A stretch of 64,000 nucleotides of DNA, taken from NCBI RefSeq assembly GCF_014905175.1, contig NC_057791.1, positions 20,374,537-20,438,536 of the forward strand. Direction: 5' to 3'. The notes beneath the pieces were generated by a model, which saw only the letters and a program-made list of their open reading frames with translations, ran no database searches and had not been told where the DNA came from. The DNA comes from Aphidius gifuensis. Its lineage: Eukaryota; Arthropoda; Insecta; Hymenoptera; Braconidae. The translations under genes were made by a program, and so were the position numbers. Below, piece after piece: positions 1 to 12,700 of this stretch. Each line of letters starts with the position of its first letter. Position 1 is the stretch's first letter.

Positions 1-678
1 TTCTTTTAATACAGATTTACTATACTTTAAGTGATAAAGTCAACGGATAGTCAGACACTAATATTCAATCACGCTAAGAATTATTCAGAGATTGAATTTT
101 GATTATGTATTTATCAACAGGGTGGTATTTTGAAGATTCTCGTGTCAACCTGTGTGATAATGTAACAATAATTAATTCCAATTAATTATTATTAATACAA
201 TAAAATAAACAAAAAAAAATCTGTAAAAAAAAAAAATGTATGTAAAAAAGGTTTTATGTATTTTTAATAATATTTTTATTTTGTTTATTGATAAACCATA
301 ATATTTTACATATTAATTAATATTTTTATTAATTTATGACAAACAAATTATTTATTATTAATAAATTTTTCTTTTTATGTTATTAAAAAATATAAAAATA
401 ATATAAAATTTCCTCACCATTATTCTCGATTGAATTTTATATTTTCTTGCATATATTGATTTTTTTTTTTTTTTTTGTATATATATTTTATTAAAATAAA
501 GCACCCTAAAAGAAAAATTAAGTTAATTAAACGATATGTATAAAGTTAGTATTTATTTTTTTATAAAAAAAAAAAAAAAAAAAAACACATTGTCTATAAT
601 TTTTACTCTATTTGTTGATGAAAAAAAAAATATATAATCAGCACTTGTGATTATTTTTAACTATTTATTTGTTATTCG
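1..678. other. AT-rich DNA downstream of the GRXCR-like gene
   Basis: This stretch lies beyond the 3' end of the minus-strand gene ending at 725. It is dominated by A/T homopolymers. A slightly GC-richer patch at about 30-165 has no convincing open frame with splice borders. I see no gene here. Confidence 0.5.
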
Positions 679-684
679 TTTATT
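679..684 (-). terminator. Polyadenylation signal of the GRXCR-like gene
   Basis: The minus strand reads AATAAA about 40 nt after the TGA stop at 725-727, a normal distance for a metazoan 3' end. The genome is so AT-rich that AATAAA is common by chance, so position is the main support. Confidence 0.4.
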
Positions 685-724
685 TAATTTTTATATTGAG
701 CCCTTGAGTTTGATAGTGATATTT

Positions 725-3700
725 TCAGCTACGGTCACCGGCACTACAGTACTGACAACGTATCAAGCCAACTTCATCACACTTCATGCATCGTAATGCT
801 ACAAATTCGTTCATAAAATTATTCCATTTTGGTGATTTTTTACTGCCATTGCAAACGATACATGGTACTGCACCAGCACCACCACAAAATCCACATACTT
901 GTCGTTTACCAGGACACTGAAAATTAAATTTTTAAAATTATTATTTCAATGCTAAATTGATAAATAAACATTCATAAATAAAAGCTTAATTAATGCTTGA
1001 CTTTTAAATTTATTTAGAAAATTTTTAAACAAGACGAATAAATATTTTTAAGCTTGTATTTAGACTTATAATTTATCTCAAGATTAAGCTAATTAATTCT
1101 TATTTTTATCAAGACAGCTGTATAACACTCCAGTATAAAATTAAAATCCAAAAACTAAATTATTTATTAACTCATTCTAAAAACAATCTAAAAAAAAAAA
1201 AAAGCGACAGAATTTTTTCACCGAAAAAAAAAAAACGTCTTTTCTTTTTTGGCGAATTAAAATAAATTGATGGATTTTTATATCAACTTTTTTTTTTTAA
1301 ATGTAAAAAACATAAATTCACTTATCCAGACAAAGTTAAAAAAATATATCACAAATATTTTTTTACCAAACCACAAATACAAAAGGTTAAATTGATACTG
1401 AAAGGTTAAATTTTGTCAAAAAAAAAAATAATAAAATAAATAAATAAATAAAGGGTTATCAGATCTCAAGGTGATGTCTGTCTTTGATATCACTTTTAGA
1501 TAATAGAATAAATAAACCCATGAATCAAACAAAAAACAAAACAAAAAAAATAACAAAACCAGTATAGAAAAAATATTTTTTAAAATAAAAAAAAAAAAAA
1601 AAAGCTTGAAATATGATAAATGAATTGGTAAGTAGAAACGACCTTTACATTAATGCAAGGTAACTAAATACATGTACTTAGTGTGTTAGTAAACATATAT
1701 ATATTTATTCTAGGCTTGCCATCGAAAAAATTTATGATCATATTGGTTAAAATGAGAGGGAAATTATTGATACACGAGCTGGATCAAAGTGAAAGGACAA
1801 CCTTGCGTGCATTTATTTATTCTCAAGTGTATTATAACTTGAATAAATTCTTGCACTATCTCTCAACAATATTAATATTTAATAATATAATTTTACTACT
1901 AATTAAATAATTTTTATTATTATTATTTTGTGTTTTTTTTTTACTTCAAAAGATTAATTTATTCAAGTAGATTATTCATGTAAAAAAATTTACTTATCAA
2001 TTATATGTTTACTAAAGTTAAACCAATATATTTAATGTAAAATAAATAAAAATAAATAATGGGTATGATTGACCACGCCAACGTTCATCCGGCTTGTTGT
2101 AAACTACCGTTTTTTTTTTTTTTTTTTTATTTGCAATGTACTCACCTTGTAAGGTTTGAGCATTGGTCGCAATTCTCCAGACTCGTTGAGCCGTTCGACC
2201 GCGTCGGCGTCCTGAAATAAATAAAAAAAATATATATAAAAATTCATTCACATTAGAAATACGATACCGTTTGTCAGACATAGCGGTTTTATTTATTTTG
2301 CTACTATATTTTATTGCAACACTCAATATTTAATCTCATATGTTTTATACAATTATTTTATTAATTTTTTTTTAAATAATAAATTAACACTCAAGATGAC
2401 AATATTTATCATGTATCTAATACTTTTTTTTTTCTTCATAATGTTTATGTAAAATTAGGGCGTAGTGAAAAAGGAATGTAGAACATTATTTTTGCATACA
2501 GAAAAACAGTTATCTAGTTGTAATATTATTGCATTGAAATGTTCATGAATGTTTCTCAATGGCCTTGGATAAAATAACTTGACATTTTACATATATACAT
2601 ATTGTTTATAACTTTTTAAAATAAATAAATTTTATTTATATTTCTTGATTGAAAATTTAAGTATTTATATAATTATTATTATTTTGTTAAAGTACATGAT
2701 AGTGAAGGTTATCAAAGACAATTATTTGACGAGAATTGTGGCATTGTAAGTTGAGAATACTGACCAATTTTGTTGTCTATTTTGTATTGTTATTGAGTGG
2801 GTGATTTAATGACGTAAAGGAAAATAATTCTTGTGATATTTAAAATTTATTTATCGTTAAAACTAGATTTTATCAATGAAATACCAAAACTAATTCATCA
2901 TTAAGCCTTTAATTTTATTCTATCTAGTATTTTTTTTCAAACAAGTTTTTAATTAATTAATTGTCTATGTCGATAGAATTTCAAGTATTTTATTTAATTT
3001 ATCATTTATCAAATTTTTCCTTTCAATTTATATATATTGAAAAAATTTACGATAAATAAAACGCATATCTGTAGATTTTATTTTACAATTCCTTGTGGTA
3101 ATCGATGAATTGCATAATAAAACATGATATTATATACGCAATAAGATGGGATACGATGCGCTGAAAATATTTATATATATTATCATAGTTTAATACTGGC
3201 GAATTCACGTGAAATGTCAGATGAAAGGTGAAGGTACAACACCATCCGGTATTTTTTTTTTTTGCTTTTTAAATATATTTATTCTCAAGATTATTTATGG
3301 TGTATTTGTGTGTGTATACATGAGACAATATCAGCACTATGAAAAAATATATATAAAAATTCCAAATAAAATTATTCAACGTAAATTTTTTATTCATTTT
3401 GTTTTATTCAACATCGTAAAAAAAAATATTTAGAACGTGTGAATTATATTCTTCGAATGGGACAAAAATAATAATAAATGTTATTTAAATTTGTGGATAT
3501 TAAATGTTTTAGTAAAAATAATTTTTAAATATGGTTAAACAATAAGATAATTGACCTATATTTAATTTTAATAAACAATGAATGAATTATTTTATAATTT
3601 TAAGGTCACTATGCTGATTTAATACAATTTTTGTTTATTTCTATGTTGAATTGAAATATTTGATGAATTAAACTTACCCCAATATATTGTCCATCAATAA

Positions 3701-6700
3701 ATAATTGTGGTACTTCAACTGTTTCACTACCAAGACGATCTTTTAATTCTGTTTGAAATTCTCTGCTTGTAAATAAATTTCTTTCTTCATAATCAACCAT
3801 GTGGGTACCAAGAATTCCCATCATTTTAACACACGCAATTGCGGTTTTTCTAACAACTCGCATTGACGTTGTGTAAACGACAATTTTTCCAGCATCTTTT
3901 TGTTTGTAATTCTGTAAATTAAATAATAATTATTATTAATATTATGGAGAGAAAAAATTTTCATTATTTATGCATGAAAGTAAGTTACTGTTTAGACGAT
4001 TAATTTGTCTTCACTTTTATAAAAAAAAAAGCACGTTATTAATACATATATAATAAATTTATACGTTCTAGTTCTAGTTTTCTTATTCACACGGTAGAAA
4101 ATAATTTTTTTTAAATATATCTAATAGAAAAAATTAATTTATTAATAAATTAATAATAGACAAAATTAAAGATTGTTTTATTGATGTTTCATGTCAATTT
4201 TATTGATAGCTTTTATTTAAAAATTACCATATGACATCAATAGTCGACATTTAACTTTTTTTTTTTGTTGTAATAAATATTGTAAATTTATTATGACGTA
4301 ATATTGTCCACTTGTTTAAAAAATAAAAACCCCATAACCGATTGAGGAAGGCAGAGAAAGACGACAAAATATTTACTTTTTTGCTGAATTTAACTTTCAC
4401 TGCGTGTAGAATTTATTACATGCACGTAACAAATTATGTACAAGAAAAATAAGAAAAAAAAAAAACCGTTTTGATTAAATTTTATTTTCAAATATACTTA
4501 AGATGAAAAAAAAATTAAATGAATTATTCTTAAGCACCTGTTACGATGTGAAAAAAATTTTTAATAAATAAATAAATCAATATAAAAGTTTATTATAATA
4601 TTCCATTGGCATAAATTAATAATTTATAAATTGAATATATTATTATTATAAATATAAAATTTATTTCGAAAGTGAATTGTCATGTTAATTTCTTTTTTTT
4701 CTTATTTTTACAATTTTTAATTTTTATTTTAATTTATATCAATAGGACACGTATCATTGATTTTCAATCGACATTAACAAAAGTATATATATTTCACAAA
4801 TTTGCTCGTGTTCAGTCACTCAAATGACTTTTTTTTTTTTTTATTATTTTTAATTGGACCGTAACGAAAAAACAAAATTAAAATATACTTTTTACCTTTT
4901 CATTTCTATATCAATATCAAAATATCTAGATGAAAGTTTTTTTTTAAATTCATTGTGGGATTTTAAATAATTCCCACGATATATTTGATTTGTGGAAAAA
5001 TGAATATTTTTTAAAATGATATATGTAAACCTTGACATTGCTGAATGATGATAAAATAAAAAAATAAAATTTATATAAAATTAATTACACATTGCTATTA
5101 TCGAAAAATAATATTATTTAACAAATAATTTTATTAGTAAAAATATTGTGGGAATTTTAATTTAGATAAGTGTGTTAATTAATTGACAAACAATTTATCT
5201 AACTATAGTTATTAAATTATTTTTAAACTTTGTAGATATAAAACTTGTATGAGCACTGAAAAATATTAATTTAATAGATAAGATTCCGCGTTTAGTTAAT
5301 TTATTTGGTGAACAATATGGCTTTAGTACTCTATTACATTTATATTTCCATGTTAAACAATTCAGTACAGCGTGATGCTCTTGTGGTTGAGTTGGCAAGC
5401 ACCTTGTCTACGGTGCTGAAAGTCTTGACTAGTATTGACCTTTTACTCGAGGAGCAATTCCATAGTAGAAGGATCATCGTCTCTTGATTTGATTTTATAA
5501 TCTCATGTATATAATAGGACCGTTAAGGCAAATACATCTTTGCATAGAACAAGTAAGCTTCAAACTCCTTCACTTGTTCTATGCTTAGAAGTATTTGCCT
5601 TCACGCAATTAATTTTTGGTCTTTTTAAACTTTTGTATTAATTATTTTTACATTTTTAGATTTGAATTTGAATACAATCTCTATACCTTAATCGCTAAAA
5701 TGACCTAGGTCGTTGGGATTATAATAAATAATAAATAAATAAATAAATAATAATGAGTTTGTTATAAATCGAGAGGAACCACACGGGCTTTCAATTTTCA
5801 ATTTTCCATAGAATGAATCCGTTACTAATTTTTTTTTTTTATTTATTTCTAATTAAAACATATTAATGATGTGGTAAATTTTTTTTTATATTCAAATAAT
5901 ATTTATTTTCCACGAGTGCAAATAGCACATTATTAATATTTCTACATCAGGTACAATTATCGAAATATATTTTCCCAGGGAATATTAGTGAACATAGTTG
6001 GAAATTTTGTTGTCAATAATTGCGGTGTATTTACTGATCGTTGATAACTATTACTTCCAGGTGGTATTATATTGATCGATGTTCAGATAAATTTAATTTA
6101 CCAGTATATTATTATACCTGACTTGTAAATGTAATTAGTAATATTATTAATTAACTTTATGGACAATTTCGATTTGATATTGACTTGTTTATTGTTGTTG
6201 TAATGTTATTAGATTTTTTAAATATAAAAAAAAAGGTGTATACAAAAAATATACAGGACGAATGAATTATAAGCAATCAAAGAAAATGGAACTATAAACA
6301 TTTTTTATATCGTGTGGGGGATGACAAGGTCATTGAGGTCATTGGGCCATTCAAGATGAGCAGACAAAGACACTTTAATTGTATTTATTTTTTTAATTTT
6401 TTATAGCACTCGTTTTTTTTTTTCTACCGTCCATTTATCAAATAAAACTTCATGGAGACAGAATTTTTTCTTTTCTTTTAGGATTTAACACTCCTTTTTT
6501 CATGTTAATTACAAATTATATTTTTTTTTCTGAATTCATTTTGTAAGGGTTTATCAACTGATTTGAAAATAATAAGAGTGTTAAGGTCATATAGTTGAAT
6601 ATTATTATTCAAAAAATTATTTATATAATAATTTTTGAGAAAAATATTTAACAAAAAAAACACATTATGTAAATTGAAATATTGTGTAAAATAATTTTAT

Positions 6701-9700
6701 AATTAAAAATGACATTAACACTTGATGAATTAGAAGGAATAAAATTAATTATTATTCGTAATTGAAAAATAAAAAGTGATAAAAAATAATAAGTGATTGA
6801 TACGTTACATAAATTAAAAATAATTGTTGGAAATGAAATGTAAAATATTGAATGTTACACGTAGTTGTATTAATTATTATTTTTCATTTTATAAACACGA
6901 ATTAAAATTTATATTTCAAAGATAATTATCGTTATATAATTTAATCATTTGAATAAAAAAAAAAAAAAAGAAAAATAACATGTCAAATATTTTATTTTTC
7001 TTTTTATCTTGAATTAATTTAATTATGTATTATTATTTTTTTTTTTCAATGATTATTAATTCATTATTGAATCATCAATCAAAGGAGTCAGTAGGTAATA
7101 TTTATAATTTAATCAAATGGATATATACTGTAGGTCTTCTTCAACTCAACAAGGACAAAATATTGTAAAATAAGTCAGACGATTTCTCCACAACTGGAAT
7201 AATGTTACGAGAGATCAGGTCGACAAATGTTGGAATAAAAGGAAGTAATGATTTTACCGTTATTTAAGCAGTTGGTTGAGATTTCATCATGAATCTTCAT
7301 TGGGCGTTAAATACTCTCGACAAGTGTCGTTATTAATATTTTTCAAAATAAATTAACTCATATAACAAAAAAAAAGTAATATAAAAAATTAATATTTAAA
7401 GTAATTATGATTTTTAAATTATTAGAAATTTTTTTAATTATTTATTTTCTATTTGAAAATATTTATTATTTTTTAGATAAATTAAATTGTTTTTTTTTAT
7501 TTTACAAATTTTTAGACCGTGATTATTTGTACTTTCGATTGATTGACGGTTGATTTCATTGAAAATTGAAAATAACTATTATTATCAAATAAAAAGTATA
7601 TTAATCGCATTAAAATTATTAAAAATTAAATTATAATTATGATTATTTAGCTGGAATATAAATTTTTATTTTAAACAAAATAAATTTTATTTTGTTGTTG
7701 TAAAAGTGAATAATAATTTTATCAAAGCAATTACATCTCACGATGAAAATGTTTGTCGTGACTGAATAATAACTGAGGACGAAACAGTGGCCGTTTAACA
7801 CATTTGGTTACAAAAGAAGATGACTTGTAATGAGAGCTGGTAGACTCTGTCATTTTTGTAATAACAGACTTTGATCTTTGCTTTCTCATTCAATTTTAAA
7901 ATAAAAAATTAAAAAAAAAAAATTGCACCGATCTCACGTCACAACAATTCCTTGCAAGATTTAATAAATTCTAGGAAAAAAATATATATAAAAATAACAA
8001 CAACGCAATGAGAATAAAAATAAAAAATTATAGAAATTTTTTTTTTATATAAAAATTAATTTGTTATAACAAATTATAAAATTGACATTAACTATCTATT
8101 ATATATCTTTTATCTATTTATATTTTTAATAGTTTACTATTTGTGGTATTCATTTAAAAATATTATTTTATTGTTTAATTTTTTTTTAACAATGTATTGG
8201 GATAATGACAATAATTATAATTAAATTTTTTATATTTTTAATTTTATAGTTTTTATACCAGAAGTTTATTTTTTATTCCCATAGGCATCATATTCTGAGT
8301 ATCGAATATTGTTTTTTTTTTTTTTATAGAAACATTGGAATATAATCTTATAATATCTGATGGAATCATGTGTCGTTAAATGTGGAATAAATATTTAAAA
8401 ATAATTTTAATTATCGCGAAATTTGTTAAAAATGAATATTACATGAAAATTATATTTATTGAATATAAATTTATAAATAGAATTCGAAGAACAATGCATG
8501 AATTACGTAGGAATAAATAATAAAGTGATTCATTTTGTTGAAATTTATTGTAAAAAGTTGATAATGTTTTTTTTTAAATTGAAAAATGTAAATATATTCA
8601 AACAAGTGGAAATATATATTACGAAATATTTCATCAATATGTTTGTTAATTGTTTTCTTTTATTTATTTATTTTTGACATTTATTTATTTCATTTATTTC
8701 TAATTTCAATAGCTTATTTATGGCTTTGTGAAAATAAAGAAGATTCCAAAAATAATCACGTCATTCAAGTTGCCCCAAGTGAAAGGTGTTTATTATACAA
8801 GTGTCTATATTATATTTTATACATTTAAGAGAGCTTGTCCAATGCGATTAGATTATTTATTAATTTTAAATATTAAAATTGTTTTTTATTTTTAAATATT
8901 CAAATATACACTATGTTAATATTTTTTTATTCTTACAATGTATACAACTGTTTATAATTTTATTTTCTTTTTTCATGCAACAAAAATATTAATAATTATG
9001 CAATAATTCAAAATTAATATTTTTAAAGTATACTTTAAATAGATATGAAAACAAAAAATAAATAAATAAACCTTGATCTACTTATTTGAATAATGAAATA
9101 AAAAAAAAATATTTAAATTGATATTTTGTGTTTAAAATATTGTGGATATTTATATCAATCATTGTGTCAATGAAAAATATATTATTTTTAATATTCTAAT
9201 GACGTGATATCGATAACCGATCGGAATTTTTAATATCTTTTGAAATAATATTTTTCCAATAACTATAAATACATCAAAATAAATGAAAAAAAAATCTGTC
9301 AAATTTTTATTAATATTAACTAAATTATTATAAGAATTTTAAAAATAATTTTCATGCATAAAATTGAAAATAAAACAATTTGAAATTTTTATAAAATATT
9401 ATCAATCATTAAATAAATATATTGACGTTTTAAATTTTCATAAAAAATCTGGCAAATTACCAGTATAAAAATAGAAAATAAATGATCAATTTTCCCATAT
9501 GCAAAAAAATTATTCACCTTACTTTTCATATGAAAATAAATATATATCATATTCTGGCTATTAAAAAATAATTAAATTAATAAAAAGTGCGAAAGAATTC
9601 AAGAAATATTATTTGATCACAGTGTGTATATATGTGTGTGTGTGTCGTTGTGTCGGTCTTTTTGACCCGCTTTCTCTTTTTCCACTCGATTTATATCGTG

Positions 9701-12700
9701 GTCATGCGCCACAGTGTTTTTCTTAAACCGGGAAATTCACAGTGATATTTAAACAACCACCTGCTACATCAACAACATCAACAACAATAACAATAACTTC
9801 ACAATTGTTAATGATACCATCATCTCATCATATTGCAATTTATATATATACATTCTCATATAATAAAAATAAATTAAGCTATTTTATAACGAGTTATGTA
9901 TTCATTGAGAATGAAAATCCATCAAAATATATAAAGACAATGATGATGATATTAATATTAAAAATATATTAAATATAAAATTTTTTAAAAGTTCATAAAT
10001 ATTAAATGATTATTTGAAGATGATAGAAGGAAGTAGGTCGTGTACGCCTTGTTACGTCTTCAAGTTATCTCTGATATGTTGTGCAGTGAGCCCACATGCA
10101 CTCAACATTCAATCTCGGCCAACAACTCATGGGAAGGTCGACTGACTTTCCAATCATTATTTCAATATACAATCGAATTCTAAATATTTCGATACAAAAA
10201 TAATAAAATATTTTTTTCATTTATCTATAATTTATTTTTTTTTTTCTTTTCAAACTAATTATTATTTGAATATTAAAAATATTGACAAACAAACAAATAA
10301 TTAGGGTGAATGATGAAAAAAAAAAAAAATGTTATTTTTCTTTTGTGTGGACATTTAAATGCCAGAAAATTATTCAAGTAGAAAATTTATATTTAATATG
10401 TTTATAGGGAGGTTGATTGGTTCATATTGGTATTTGTAATTATCGATGGTGTACTTAAAGAATGCTGTGATTATCCCAAGTCATGCTTAGTGAAACACAC
10501 TTGTATTATTTTTTTATTCAATTTTTTTTTTTTTATCAAGTGACATAATGCAATATCCTTCGTGTGATTTAGTTTTATATTTAATAATTTATACGGTATG
10601 ATTTTTTGCTTATTTAATTTTTAAAATAAAATAATGCGAAATAATATTTCCTCTTTTGAAATGAGATATACTTAAAATTTATACACGTGTAAATATTAAA
10701 TTGCCGCAAGCGTTTAAAATGTATTTTCACGCCTAAATTTGTCGTTGAATATATTCAAGGAGTTGAAAGAAAAAAAAAAAAATAAATAAAACAAGGTATG
10801 TTCGTTCTCATTTCATTGAAATTTTCATTAGCATATTTAAAGACTTAAAAAATATTATTCAAAATCGACTTAATTAAATTTCAGTAAACATGTAACTTGC
10901 GATTTTAAAATCATAACGTGTCGTTTCTAAAGTAAAAGTTTTTTATTTTATTTAAAATATGATAAATTAAAAGATAATTAATGTTTTTTTTTTTTTGAAT
11001 TTTCATTAACACAATTTTTGAAGAATAGTGTGACTAAAGAGTTGATGAAATTTAACAAACACACCTATTTATTATGGGTGTATTATTAAGTTTGTTTTTT
11101 AAATTTTATTTTCATTCAAATACAAGTAAATCATTCATGAAAAAGTGTATGTTGTTAAATCTTGATTTGTTTATATTGTATAAAGTTTGTCCTACATTAT
11201 ACCAACACACAAATATGTATATTTACAACGACAAACAAATTCCTCAGCTTGTTTAACTAGTCAACTATTTTGTGATTAACTTTATTTATTATTTTTTTTT
11301 TATTTTACTCGTTGCATTAATCTTACAAGTGGATGTTGAGGAATACCTGTTTTGAATCGTATTATTATATTCGCCAACTTTGTGTCCATTCACTCAAAGT
11401 GAATGTTACTCAATAAATAAAACTTTTTATAATAAAAATAAATTGTAGTTTCTTTTTTTTTTTCTTCATATATGTGTATGGAAAAAAAAGAAACATTTTA
11501 ATATTTTCTCCCCTCAAGATACAAGTGTAAACGATTTCATCCAAAAAATATATTATTTTTTTGTTTTTTTTTTTTGGGGTCAGATAATCAATGAACGTCG
11601 TTTGCAAAATATACATTTAAGAAATTATTCCCACCGAAACTTGGAGGTCAAGTGGACTTTCACATAGCATCATCATTTAATCCCATATTGAATGAAATAT
11701 TTTTTACATGTTTATTTTATCAGTTGACAATGATGCGAGGACAATTTGTCTTGATCAAATAAAAATATCATTTAAATTTATCCAAGTGAATAATAAAATT
11801 TTATAATGAAAATTTCATCTAAAACGAATGACCTTGAACTAATAATAATATTGAAAAAATATAAAATAAAATTAAAAAAACTAAAAGTAAGTATATTGAA
11901 ATGTAGGACAAATAGTGTAGATGACTTCTAGTTTGTCATTAAAAAATTTGTGTTTTCCAGTCACGAATACACAACATTGACCAGATATATTAGACTTTCT
12001 ATACTTGAAATTGTTTTTAATCATTAACCACATTATTTTTGCAATAATAAATGATTAAAAAATATAAATATAAAATTTTAATAATAAAAACTAAAATAAT
12101 TATAAAAAAAAAAAAAAATACCTTTGATGATGGATTTTGTAAAAACGTTGCAATTCCAGCTCTAACACGATTTTTAACACCACGTACTGTTCCTTTTGCA
12201 CTACGTATTGCTTCTTTATTATCAAGTATTTTATAACCAGCAAAATATTCATCAATTTCACAATCATTTATTGATTTTTTTAAATCTCCATTATTATTTT
12301 TATCAAATTCATTAATATGAAATTTATAAAATCTATCATCATCATATAAAAATTTTTTATCACGATTATAATTATTATATTTTTCAGCAATAGCATTATC
12401 ATGATCAATTTTATATTTTTCTTGTTTACGTTCTTCATAAGTACACTCTTTAACAACTGGTGATGAATTTTGTTGTTGTTGTTGTTGTTGTACTTGTTGT
12501 TGTCCGTTAACCAACGGGTTAGGACTACGCACGCGAGGTGTTGATGATGACTTTGACAATGTAGATGTAACAGACTGTGACGGTGAATTGCAAGATGATA
12601 AACTATCATCAATTATGTCATATTTATCTTTAATGATCTCGTTATTTTTATCATCTATATTATTATTATTATTATTATTATTATAAATTTCATCATTAAT

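Larger units (their letters stand above)
3912..12121 (-). other. Large first intron of the GRXCR-like gene
   Basis: An 8.2-kb intron separating the big low-complexity exon from the glutaredoxin exons. Most of it is AT simple sequence. Exceptions are the SINE-like segment with an imperfect hairpin (5384-5753), an exon-like plus-strand segment at 8713-8785, and GC-richer islands at about 7195-7330, 7740-7870, 9640-9740 and 10020-10160. These islands could be enhancers or alternative exons; I cannot assign them. Confidence 0.7.
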
